Source: an uncultured Collinsella sp. (GTDB lineage: Bacteria > Actinomycetota > Coriobacteriia > Coriobacteriales > Coriobacteriaceae). From it: a DNA stretch of 44,508 bases. The stretch is from the NCBI GenBank assembly GCA_938023705.1, contig CALJDJ010000086.1, positions 1 through 44,508 on the forward strand, given 5' to 3'. Positions 15,801 through 22,788 of this stretch are shown here, piece by piece; within the stretch, counting starts at the first letter, position 1, and every line of letters starts with the position of its first letter. The notes under the pieces are model-generated. The model was not told where the DNA came from. It saw only the letters and a list, made by a program, of their open reading frames with translations, and made no database searches. The position numbers were made by a program, and so were the translations under genes.

Positions 15801-18280
15801 TGCGTACAGATAAGAAGTACTACGTTCGCGCGATGATTACCACGGACGTTAATTTCTACAACAAGGGCGATAATGTCGTGAGGACTGCCACGCGGCGCTA
15901 TGAGAGTAACTTGCTGCAGACCAAGGTGAACGGGGCGGATCCGACGTTCACGTATTACTACCCGCATGTTAATAAGTCGGTTAAAGTGGCCGAAAAGCCA
16001 GAAGATGGTGAGAAGGGATCGTATGAGAGCCCCCTGACCCTCGAAGCTTCCCCGACCGATGCCGACATGGCCGTGCCGGGCTATAAGTTCCTGGGCTGGA
16101 TTTCGACCGCCGAGGTCCAGAAGGGTTCTGACGTCTGGAAGTATATCTACGATGTCGAGGGCGATTCCTTCACCACTTCTGACCCGGATAAGGCCGAACC
16201 GTATCTGGTGAAACCAGATTTTAAGGTCACCCAGTGGCAGGATGCTTATCCGGTGTACGCGAAGTACGATGTTAGGTACACCACCAACCTGTATCGCGCC
16301 GGTTTTAAGGGCACGGACAAGGTCAATGTGCCTAGGTACGACATCGATCCCGTTATCAACGCGGGCACCGACCCTGCTACGGCAACGGTGACCCCTGACG
16401 TCACGACTCCGGTTTATAAAGCAGGCGGTGAGCTGTATAAGTTGCAGAAGGTTGAGATCGAGCTTCCGAATGGCGAAGCTGAAGAGATCGAACCTAACGG
16501 CGATAACTCGTATTCCCATCAGGTGGAACCCGGCGGGGCCTATACATTTGTGGCGTACTATTCGCCGTTGGCGGTCGTGTACCATCTCAATGCCAAAGAT
16601 GTTGACGGCAAAGTTGCTCAGCAAGACGATATGCTCGGCAACCTTAATGGCGGCATCCCGAAGCCTACTTATGACGTCAGCACTATCGATGCGGATACAG
16701 GCAAGTTCAACGTCTTCGTGGGCTGGACGGAAGCCGAGCCGGCACCTGGCAAGGGCTATGTCGCTTGGTCAGAGGGCATCCGTATGGTGAGTGCTTCTAC
16801 CGTGGTCAAGGCCCCCATGGAGCTGTACCCGGTCTACCGTCCCAGCCTGGTTACCGTTCAATCGAACATTGACTCTAAACTTGCGAATCCCGATCTTGTC
16901 CGTAGCCTCGGCCGCACTGATTCCGGCGACCAGATTTCTCTTGAGGTCAAGGCCGCCGAGGAGGTTGAGGGCACTGACGGCACCAAGTACGACTTTGTCG
17001 GCTGGTCGCGCGATTATGTCAATGACGGGCAGTACACCCTGATGACTGACGATGAGAAGTATCCCCTCGAGGGCAGCGAGCCCTTTGAGAGCGTGACCTA
17101 CACTGCGGTGTACAAGAAGACGCCGCTTAAAGTGCGCTATCACGACACCGAAGGCAACGTCATCTACACCGCTACGGTAGACCCGAACGATACGAGTGTT
17201 CTGCGTGGCCAGGATGGCAATGCCGGCTTTGTTCAGACAGTTAAGGTGCCCAAGATGTACGAGAACGGCAACCCGGTCTATGACGACAAGGGTGAACCCG
17301 TCATGGAGCCAAAGGAAGTGGCCTACGATCCCGAAGCCTACTCCGCAATCGTCGCATTCCTGGGCGAGCGAGCGGATAGCAGCTTGAAGGAGTTGTTCTT
17401 GGAGTGGCAGTGGGTTAATGGCGACAAAGCTGTGGCGTGGAGCGACTTCAAGGGTAAACCGGTTACAGCCAACATGGATTTGTATCCGGTGACGTATAAG
17501 GTCGTCGCTAACGACACATCGGACGATGCGAGCCCTAAGAATGTGACCGGGCAGCTCAAGTGGTTGCTTGATCCCAATGCCGCGAACACGATAGATGACA
17601 AGAGCGATAAGGCGCCGTTCAAGGCTTGCTTTGCAAAGCCCTTCATGGGCACGCAACTGACGGTGCACGTTGACCGCGTGGGCTATGGTCTTCCTGGCCA
17701 GACTCCTGCGCCTGTCAACGGGAAGTATGTCTCGCTTTACAGTTCTGGTTCAGGCGAGGGCTCGTTTGAGCTGACGAATCGTTTGGACTACAAGCTCACG
17801 GGCGACGGCACTCAGAGCGATGGCAATGCGGTGTTCGATTTCGCCGCTACGCATACGCTCAAGATTGTCAAGCAAACCCAGGATAGCTGGGCGAAGGGCA
17901 AGACGTTCCGCTTCAAGGTTTCCCGGGCCGGCATGGACGGCAACGCCTTGGATGAGCGCACGGTTGAGGTAACGGTGTCATCGGATGCGCAGCTGAAGGA
18001 CGGTTCCGCCTGGTACTCCGGCGCTATCGAGCTTGCGGTCCCGGCGGGTATCTACACCGTCGAGGAGGACTCAGCGTGGGCATGGCGCTACAGCAGCCAA
18101 ATCGGCGTCCCTGGCAAGCAGCCGGGCGATAAGGCGCAGGCGACTATCTCCGCTGCATCGAGCGCGAACGATGCCACGTTCACCTGCACGAACACGCGTG
18201 TGAACGACAAATGGATCGATGGCAGCGATCGTGCCCATAACGTTTGGAGCAACGACAACGTAGCAAAGAAGGAGGATTAG
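12812..18280 (+). CDS. Giant secreted adhesin: beta-helix, InlB-type repeats, prealbumin-like end
   Basis: A 1822-residue secreted protein. Residues 1-34 are an ordinary signal peptide (MLSRLVAVAAIALCCVMALP, cleavage near VHA-ED). About 60-410 form a right-handed beta-helix or GLUG-like region (FKGVFDGQNHTVEGLNY, TIKNFLVKDANVW, GGLIAGELDGCTLYNCEV, SGFVGCMAGNAKIIDC). About 480-1650 carry eight or so InlB-B/Listeria-Bacteroides repeats, each with a [FY]xGW core: YRFMGWF, ASFIGWT, YRFLGWY, YKFLGWI, NVFVGWT, YDFVGWS. The C-terminal part (HTLKIVKQTQDSWAKGKTF to VPAGIYTVEED) is a collagen-binding-B/prealbumin-like fold typical of pilins and adhesins. There is no LPxTG-like signal or membrane anchor, so it must be released or attach through partner proteins. 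GGAGG precedes the ATG inside the preceding gene. Adhesive role is inferred from domains and context. Confidence 0.85.
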   Translation: MKIKNINRGMLSRLVAVAAIALCCVMALPTVVHAEDVPENKNEFHIKNEADFLSCVALSRERDTSGWHVYLDNDIELDSDDMKAIVANTVKHLSFGNKEHPFKGVFDGQNHTVEGLNYDKDAFDPERDTGFFAETNGATIKNFLVKDANVWADFRGGIIVGKAVKTRFENVMVMESTLHVTCANNALNLITNAGFEGGLIAGELDGCTLYNCEVRGGRAVNNTTSGVQALGGEGLYMAAFAGYVTNSTIEYCRVTPTRKKDGSIAANGMTDVTNKYDVAVGALGGNNVYASGFVGCMAGNAKIIDCFSTAQCYSYAASYVGVVSVTRAWTGGLAGRILTAEGNELVRSHFAGDLSSRQYNPIAVIPIIQNDVNLGGIAARANKGDATVTECYFKPSVSLNGSSQGTAAEKKIPSFGGDGTTKGDSYGPWDDERYTTRELWEEHDYDFCAGTMRSTDNNDALGGQHTNEWAMDYKLKIPVHGQSVKATIDFPGAGTATIEATKLGIDQATSDPYAFAVSAVLAGTAQGLAQGDTSVTFRQDTSAKPKGLTDANGGYRFMGWFREPGVNVNRIDADNAWFNGKTDADAVKAGKQVQKNEAHEITSTYTADNAKGAEAFKGNDLFIASYEAQVLFYNVKGETLAWQSGEEHDKSTDWYRYGVGLTPAAPADRGTLSASASFIGWTTQPSGEAGMHGGYAAITSPKLAELKNAGAFYPAGTEITVLGPTDFYPVYTDYVSNIMTVFEGNEQDATDDQTRRDGVGKTDVKVETAEDGTSAYTVQVLDVSGKAISEEGQLPDGYRFLGWYENKGTEDAPLEVRVSRDPSYTLPADVDLTAPHTYIARFEYRVDYYVRAYTNHEFTDSKLLCSVWNRYQTPFEENVGSTFVRENVVHWGPEHVDHGIKDSYETCGTRFTKETLVVSPLNAYSHNVKNDTGADTLKNLYADTDFPGAATLSDTWTSASLNVTVKPVNDRYRLNFWTLERDGEYWTYVKNPIESMVRTDKKYYVRAMITTDVNFYNKGDNVVRTATRRYESNLLQTKVNGADPTFTYYYPHVNKSVKVAEKPEDGEKGSYESPLTLEASPTDADMAVPGYKFLGWISTAEVQKGSDVWKYIYDVEGDSFTTSDPDKAEPYLVKPDFKVTQWQDAYPVYAKYDVRYTTNLYRAGFKGTDKVNVPRYDIDPVINAGTDPATATVTPDVTTPVYKAGGELYKLQKVEIELPNGEAEEIEPNGDNSYSHQVEPGGAYTFVAYYSPLAVVYHLNAKDVDGKVAQQDDMLGNLNGGIPKPTYDVSTIDADTGKFNVFVGWTEAEPAPGKGYVAWSEGIRMVSASTVVKAPMELYPVYRPSLVTVQSNIDSKLANPDLVRSLGRTDSGDQISLEVKAAEEVEGTDGTKYDFVGWSRDYVNDGQYTLMTDDEKYPLEGSEPFESVTYTAVYKKTPLKVRYHDTEGNVIYTATVDPNDTSVLRGQDGNAGFVQTVKVPKMYENGNPVYDDKGEPVMEPKEVAYDPEAYSAIVAFLGERADSSLKELFLEWQWVNGDKAVAWSDFKGKPVTANMDLYPVTYKVVANDTSDDASPKNVTGQLKWLLDPNAANTIDDKSDKAPFKACFAKPFMGTQLTVHVDRVGYGLPGQTPAPVNGKYVSLYSSGSGEGSFELTNRLDYKLTGDGTQSDGNAVFDFAATHTLKIVKQTQDSWAKGKTFRFKVSRAGMDGNALDERTVEVTVSSDAQLKDGSAWYSGAIELAVPAGIYTVEEDSAWAWRYSSQIGVPGKQPGDKAQATISAASSANDATFTCTNTRVNDKWIDGSDRAHNVWSNDNVAKKED

Positions 18281-18281
18281 C

Positions 18282-18875
18282 ATGTCCAAGCGCAAGCGCA
18301 TCATCGCCTTGCTGGTGGGGGTTATCCTCCTGGCCGGTACGGCAGGCACGCTGGCCTGGCTTTCGGTTACGGGCGTGCTGGTCAACCAGTTCGGCATCGG
18401 ATCGGTGACGCCATCGGTTCAGGAAACGCTCAACGGCAATGTGAAAAGCGATGTCAAGGCACAGAACACGGGTACTGCGCCCGCCTATATTCGTGCTGCA
18501 GTGGATATCTACTGGCAAGATGCGACGAGCGGCGCCCGCCTGTGGGATGAGCCAAAAGCTGGCACGGATTACGAGATTGCGTGGAGCGTGGCTGATGCCT
18601 CGGGCGCGAACTCGGCTGATAACTGGGTTAAGGCGAGCGACGGGTTCTATTACTGGACGTCGCCCGTTGCTCCCGGCGCTGAAACCGGCGTGCTCATTAA
18701 TAGAGTTACCGAGCTCAATAATAGAGTTACCGAGCTCAAGACAACCGGAGGTCGCAATCTTGTCGTTGATATCTCCACTCAGGCGGTCCAGGCGACGCCC
18801 GATGAGGCCGTGCGCGATGCATGGGGCTGTACGGTCGAGGATGGCGTGCTGGTGCCGCCGCATGGAGGTGCGTAA
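18282..18875 (+). CDS. TasA/CalY-like exported protein, predicted minor subunit 2
   Basis: A 197-residue protein with a SipW-cognate signal: MSKRKRIIALLVGVILLAGT then AGTLAWLSVTGVLVNQFGIG. The mature domain has AQNTGTAPAYIRAAVDIYWQ and ASDGFYYWTSPVAPG, matching the first minor subunit. Near residue 145 a 21-bp tandem duplication encodes NRVTELN-NRVTEL, a possible recent expansion. GGAGG lies just upstream of the ATG, which follows the adhesin stop by one base, so expression is coupled to the adhesin. Together with the 12161 gene it brackets the adhesin, which suggests that these two subunits mount or cap it. Function is inferred. Confidence 0.8.
   Translation: MSKRKRIIALLVGVILLAGTAGTLAWLSVTGVLVNQFGIGSVTPSVQETLNGNVKSDVKAQNTGTAPAYIRAAVDIYWQDATSGARLWDEPKAGTDYEIAWSVADASGANSADNWVKASDGFYYWTSPVAPGAETGVLINRVTELNNRVTELKTTGGRNLVVDISTQAVQATPDEAVRDAWGCTVEDGVLVPPHGGA
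18697..18738 (+). repeat. 21-bp tandem duplication in the minor subunit 2 gene
   Basis: Two adjacent 21-bp units differing at one base, each containing AATAGAGTTACCGAGCTCA (18697-18717 and 18718-18738). In frame, so copy-number change would add or remove seven residues without breaking the gene. Confidence 0.85.
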
Positions 18876-18877
18876 GT

Positions 18878-19576
18878 ATGGCGTTCCCAATTCGCAAAGG
18901 CGTTGCGTGCTCCTTGCGTTGCGTGGTCGCGGCTATTCTCTGCATGGTTACGCTCGCCGTTCCTGCCCGCGCGTTTGCCGATACTCTCGCGATTGCGTAT
19001 GACGGAAATGCGCGCCAGCTGACGGTCTCGGGGGCGACGGGCTCCTCGGGGGAGCCCGATCTGTTTCCCGCCTTTAAAGGTCTAATGCCCGGCGATGTGC
19101 GCGAGCAACAGATCGAGGTTCGTGCTACGGGTGTAAAGTCCCAGGTACGCGTGTTTGTGCGGGCCGCTGTCGATCACGAGACGGCACACCTGCTGTCGCC
19201 TATTACCTTAACGGCGTCGGCGGGCGATGCGTCTGCCGGTTGGCTCCAGACGGGAACGCCGGGCAGTGTGTTCGCCTATCCCACGCAGGTCGCAACGTTT
19301 ACGAACGATGGCAGCACGGTGCTCAATTTGCAACTAAGTGTCCCGACGTCGGTGGGCAATGAGCTTGCCGACGCAAACAAGGCAATTCGCTGGGAGATTA
19401 CCGCCGAGGACGATGGCGAGAAGATTCCCGTGCGGCCTGCTGGCAGCAAAGGGGCCGGCGTGCTTGGTTTGGCGGCAACCGGCGACAGCACGCTCACGTT
19501 GCTTTTGATGTTGCTGACACTTGCAATCATCGCTTTTATTGCTGCGCTGCTTTTGTCCCGGAGGAATAAGCGCTAG
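18878..19576 (+). CDS. LAATG-anchored surface protein, predicted fibre anchor
   Basis: A 232-residue protein with a classical signal peptide (CVVAAILCMVTLAVPARAFA, cleavage before DTLAIAYDG), a beta-rich ectodomain of about 160 residues (QQIEVRATGVKSQVRVFVRA), and a C-terminal sorting region: LAATGD, a 23-residue hydrophobic segment (LTLLLMLLTLAIIAFIAALL) and the basic tail SRRNKR. LAATGD resembles LANTGD of the protein at 4471-5443, so both probably use the same sortase, which is not in this window. The ATG at 18878 follows GGAGG and lies 2 bp after the previous stop. As the last gene of the fibre operon and the only one with a wall signal, it is the likely base that fixes the fibre or adhesin to the cell. 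An RNA element follows 19 nt after its stop. Confidence 0.82.
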   Translation: MAFPIRKGVACSLRCVVAAILCMVTLAVPARAFADTLAIAYDGNARQLTVSGATGSSGEPDLFPAFKGLMPGDVREQQIEVRATGVKSQVRVFVRAAVDHETAHLLSPITLTASAGDASAGWLQTGTPGSVFAYPTQVATFTNDGSTVLNLQLSVPTSVGNELADANKAIRWEITAEDDGEKIPVRPAGSKGAGVLGLAATGDSTLTLLLMLLTLAIIAFIAALLLSRRNKR

Positions 19577-19595
19577 GTCCATCTTCTAAACGCAA

Positions 19596-19722
19596 CGCCC
19601 TCCCGGGCGGCGGGCACGAAGTTCCCTGCTCTACAGTCCTGCGCAAGACGAAGGCCACATTAAGTTGCCTTCTTTGCGTGCGGAACTCGCGATAAACTTC
19701 GTGCCCGCCGTCCGGGAGGGCG
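19596..19722 (+). ncRNA. Candidate structured 3'-UTR RNA, element A
   Basis: A 28-bp outer stem (19596-19623 with 19695-19722, one G-U pair) encloses a 71-nt core. The core has the conserved blocks ACAGTCCTGCGCAAGAC and TTTGCGTGCGGAACTCGCGA flanking an inner hairpin GAAGGC...GCCTTC. Element B (20126-20255, minus strand) has the same core, an unrelated outer stem that also pairs fully, and an inner stem changed from AA/TT to GG/CC at paired positions. The stem starts 19 nt after the stop of the LAATG protein gene. No T run follows, so it is not a plain terminator. It is either a structured RNA or a transposable palindrome; I cannot say whether it matches a described motif. Confidence 0.65.
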
Positions 19723-20055
19723 CCCCTTTATTGATGGAAGGCCTAATAAGCGGATATTCCATGCCCGGATGTATTCAGAGCGGGATGGGCTTTCCGGATG
19801 GGCGGGGTCTCGGAAAGCTCATCCCGGAATTCGCCTTTGGAATGGGATGCACTTTCCGATTGAGGGACTCAGCGGAAAATGCATCCCAGTATTCGGCTGA
19901 GAAATGGGACACGGTTTCCGGTTGAAGCCTTGGCGGAAAATGTGACCCGGAATTTGTGATCGGAATGGGATGCGGTTTCCCAACGGGGCCACAAGCGGAA
20001 ACCGCATCCCATTCCGGACGTGAATTCCGGGACAAGCTTTCCGCGATGCGCATGC
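19716..20055. repeat. REP-like hairpin array, copy 2 (direct repeat flanking the fibre locus)
   Basis: Begins with the same lead-in as the array at 10155 (GAGGGCGCCCCTTTATTGAT, then GGAAGGCCTA and ATGCCCGGATGT), followed by four complete hairpins: 19781-19826, 19844-19887, 19906-19948, 19962-20015 (the last with perfect 19-bp arms, GGAATGGGATGCGGTTTCC), and a half unit from 20029. Arms follow GGGAYrnnnTTTCC/GGAAAnnnYrTCCC. It lies between elements A and B. There are more units than in copy 1, suggesting copy-number change. Confidence 0.8.
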
Positions 20056-20125
20056 CAGGCCACGCTTCTGCTACGAGGCGAGCGCAGCTTCTCATCAGCC
20101 CACTCAACTCGCAACGGGTGAGGGG

Positions 20126-20255
20126 CGGCGGCAGGCGGAGGCGCGGGAAAGATCTGTCGCGAGTTCCGCACGCAAAGGGGGCCACTTAATGTGGCCCCCG
20201 TCTTGCGCAGGACTGTTTGAGCAGCAGACCTTTCCCGCGCCTCCGCCTGCCGCCG
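20126..20255 (-). ncRNA. Candidate structured 3'-UTR RNA, element B
   Basis: Minus-strand counterpart of element A. A 30-bp outer stem (20126-20155 with 20226-20255) has one mismatch that is a G-U pair when read on the minus strand. The core repeats ACAGTCCTGCGCAAGAC and TTTGCGTGCGGAACTCGCGA around the inner hairpin GGGGGCCAC...GTGGCCCCC. It starts 19 nt after the stop of the LTA-synthase-like gene, the same spacing as element A from its gene. Confidence 0.65.
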
Positions 20256-20274
20256 ATTTGGGCCCCCGACCCCG

Positions 20275-22575
20275 TTACTTGATCTTGGTCGTACCCGGCG
20301 CCAGGTTGGGGTCGGTCTCGTTGGCCTCGGTCTGGAAGTGCTCCGTATAGACGTTCTTGCCGTCGCGGAACATCTCGTAGTACTGCATCTTGGCGTAATC
20401 CTCGCGCGCCTTGGTGGCGGCTGCGGCAGCGGCGTCGTCACCGGTGACGTTGGAGGAGAGCGCCCAGCGCAGGCTGGCGTCCTCGTAGCCGACCGAGTTG
20501 ATGGCGGGCAGCGACTTGCGCAGCGTCATGTGCGCCTTCTGGTAGTCGGACAGCGGTGCGCCGATCAACTGCATAAGCTGCGTGGACAGGTAGTTGGTGG
20601 ACAAGTCGTCGACCTCGCTTGTCTGGTCGCAGCCGGCAACGTCGTAGTTGGCCCAGATGATGTAGTCGGTCTGCCACAGACGCTCCTGGTGCGTGGCGTC
20701 GTCCTCGTTGGTAAACCACTTGTCATTGAACTTGGACGGGAAGAACGGCTGATGGTCGCCCCAGAACACCACGATCACCTTGCGGTCGAGCTTGCTTAAG
20801 GCGTTAAGGAAGTAGCGCAGCGCCTGGTCGGACTGCTCGATGCACGAGACATACTCGTCGACATCGGAGAGCGTGCCGTCCTCGACGGTCTTGGCGTCCA
20901 GGTCGGTCGTGTCGATGTTCAGGTGCATCTGCTTGTCGACCGGCAGCAGGCCCGTGTCGTAGCCCGAGTGGTTCTGCATGGTCACGTCGAAGATAAACTG
21001 CGGATCGGCGTTCTGGTCGAGCAGCTCAAGAATCTTGTCGTAGGTAGCCTGGTCGGTCACCATGCCGCGCAGGGCATCGGCGCCTTGGAAATCGTTGATG
21101 GACAGGAACTGGTCAAAGCCAAAGTCCTTGTAGACGTTCTCGCGGTTCCAGTTGGTCGCGTGGTTGGGGTGCATGGCCGTGGTGGAATAGCCGAGCGATT
21201 TGAACTGCTCTGCCAGATTCCCGGTCGTTTCCATGTTGTAGATGGTGTAGGGGTACACGCCCGAGCCCAGGTTGGCCATGGAGTTGCCGGTCATAAACTC
21301 AAACTCGGTATTGGCCGTGCCGCCGCCGTAGGCGCTCACGTAGAGCTTTCCGCGGCTGAGGCAGTTGGACAGGTTCTTAAAGTACTGCGGACCTTCGTAG
21401 CCGGCGCGCATGTTCTGGTAGATCGACAAATCCGAGAACGTCTCGTTCATGATAGCGATGACCGTGGGCTTCTCGCTGTCGAACTGCTCCTTTGCGGCGG
21501 CGCGCTCGTCGCTCTTGGCCGCGTCGGATTTGTCGTAGGCCTTGGCGTACTTTTTGAGCGTGGCCTTGGCGTCATCGACAGAATAGTCGGCGGGTTTGGG
21601 CGGCTTGATGGACTGTGCCGCGCTAATAAAGGCAGGCAGATAGCCCTCGCGCCAGTAGCTCTCGAGCGGACGCCAGGTGTAGACGGTGATGCCGAGGGTG
21701 TTGTAGTAGTCGATGAGCGTGACATGCGCGGTCACGCCGCCCAGGCACAGCACCGCCACGAGCAGGTTGGTGAGCAACATGCGCTTGGCGTTGGCGGCGC
21801 CCTTCTGACGGTGCGGCGCGACCAGGCCGGCGTACTCGCACAGCAGCATGGCGATGGCGGTAAAGCCCATGGATAGCACGCAGAACAGCGAGATCGAGAA
21901 GGTGTAGCCGGTGCCGGCGACTGCGGCGGCGGTGGAGATGGCCGAAAGGTCGCCCGGCTGGATGGGCATGGATTTAAACGTGATGACGAAGAACTCGGCA
22001 ATGCCCAGGATAAAGAGGGCAAAGGCCAGGACGGCGGGGGCTGCGCCGTGGCGCTGGAACAGGAAGAACAAGCCGGCCATGAGCGTGGTGATGATGGCCC
22101 ACTCGAGCAGGATACACAGGGGGTAGACCCAGGTAAAGTCGTGGTTGGACGAGACCTCCATGCCCAGCAGCGCAAAGACGCCGGCGAGCAGCAGGCACAG
22201 GACGGCGGCGACGAGCGGTTTGCCCACAAAGGCGCCGCGCAGGCGAGCGAGCTTGCCGGTGGGGGCGGGGGCGTCGGGCTCGGCGAACGCAAAGACGCGC
22301 GGGGCGATGCGGTCGCGGGCGATGCTGGCCCAAGCGCATCCGGTGAGGATGGCGTTGGTCAGGATGAGCATCACAAAGGCGAGCGGCTCGTTTTGGGCGA
22401 CGAGGCCAATGGCACCCCAAATGGTCAAAAAGAGCTGGAACAGGCCGAAGGCGACGCTCCACCCAAGAGCGCTTTTGGTAACGGTGCCCGACTGAGCGCG
22501 AATGGCCTTGGCCTCGCGCAAGACAAGGTAGACGGTCGCCGCAAGACCGACGAGCGAGATGGCGGCAGCGAACAT
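20275..22575 (-). CDS. LTA-synthase-like membrane sulfatase (alkaline phosphatase superfamily)
   Basis: A 766-residue membrane enzyme. Residues 1-300 contain several hydrophobic helices; the extracellular half is a sulfatase/phosphoglycerol-transferase domain. Metal and catalytic motifs are visible: VIAIMNETFSDLS (metal Glu in the first box), GGGTANTEFEFMTGNS (catalytic Thr position), and VVFWGDHQPFFP (metal Asp-His). This pattern fits LtaS-like enzymes that transfer glycerol phosphate from phosphatidylglycerol to lipoteichoic acid or related glycolipids at the outer membrane face. The ATG at 22575 is chosen over an upstream GTG because GAGGAG sits just before it. Divergent from the nitroreductase, with 213 bp between starts. 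The exact polymer made in this organism is not known. Element B follows 19 nt after the stop. Confidence 0.87.
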   Translation of the reverse strand: MFAAAISLVGLAATVYLVLREAKAIRAQSGTVTKSALGWSVAFGLFQLFLTIWGAIGLVAQNEPLAFVMLILTNAILTGCAWASIARDRIAPRVFAFAEPDAPAPTGKLARLRGAFVGKPLVAAVLCLLLAGVFALLGMEVSSNHDFTWVYPLCILLEWAIITTLMAGLFFLFQRHGAAPAVLAFALFILGIAEFFVITFKSMPIQPGDLSAISTAAAVAGTGYTFSISLFCVLSMGFTAIAMLLCEYAGLVAPHRQKGAANAKRMLLTNLLVAVLCLGGVTAHVTLIDYYNTLGITVYTWRPLESYWREGYLPAFISAAQSIKPPKPADYSVDDAKATLKKYAKAYDKSDAAKSDERAAAKEQFDSEKPTVIAIMNETFSDLSIYQNMRAGYEGPQYFKNLSNCLSRGKLYVSAYGGGTANTEFEFMTGNSMANLGSGVYPYTIYNMETTGNLAEQFKSLGYSTTAMHPNHATNWNRENVYKDFGFDQFLSINDFQGADALRGMVTDQATYDKILELLDQNADPQFIFDVTMQNHSGYDTGLLPVDKQMHLNIDTTDLDAKTVEDGTLSDVDEYVSCIEQSDQALRYFLNALSKLDRKVIVVFWGDHQPFFPSKFNDKWFTNEDDATHQERLWQTDYIIWANYDVAGCDQTSEVDDLSTNYLSTQLMQLIGAPLSDYQKAHMTLRKSLPAINSVGYEDASLRWALSSNVTGDDAAAAAATKAREDYAKMQYYEMFRDGKNVYTEHFQTEANETDPNLAPGTTKIK

Positions 22576-22788
22576 GCTGAGACTCCTCACAAACTAAAAC
22601 CTACGAAAGCGGGGGTTTACCCGATTGTTACCAAGATATGCGCCGCATTTGGTGACTGCGCACAACAACCAGCCATAATAACGCGCGTGCGTGGCGGTGT
22701 TGCGCAATGTAGCGGCGACCTGCGCGATAATGGACGGGAATTACACGGAAACGTAAAGGCTTCTTAAAGAATTAGCGAGGATGAGGCG

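Noticed and set aside
19596..19722. Ordinary Rho-independent terminator
   Set aside because: The stem is very long, the loop is a 71-nt conserved core and no T run follows, so a plain terminator does not explain it.
19716..20055. CRISPR array
   Set aside because: Repeats are self-complementary hairpins with divergent arms and no unique spacers of constant length; no cas genes are nearby.
10155..20055. Integrative element with integrase and attachment sites
   Set aside because: No integrase, relaxase or transposase gene is present, and the flanking repeats are hairpin arrays, not tRNA-end att sites.
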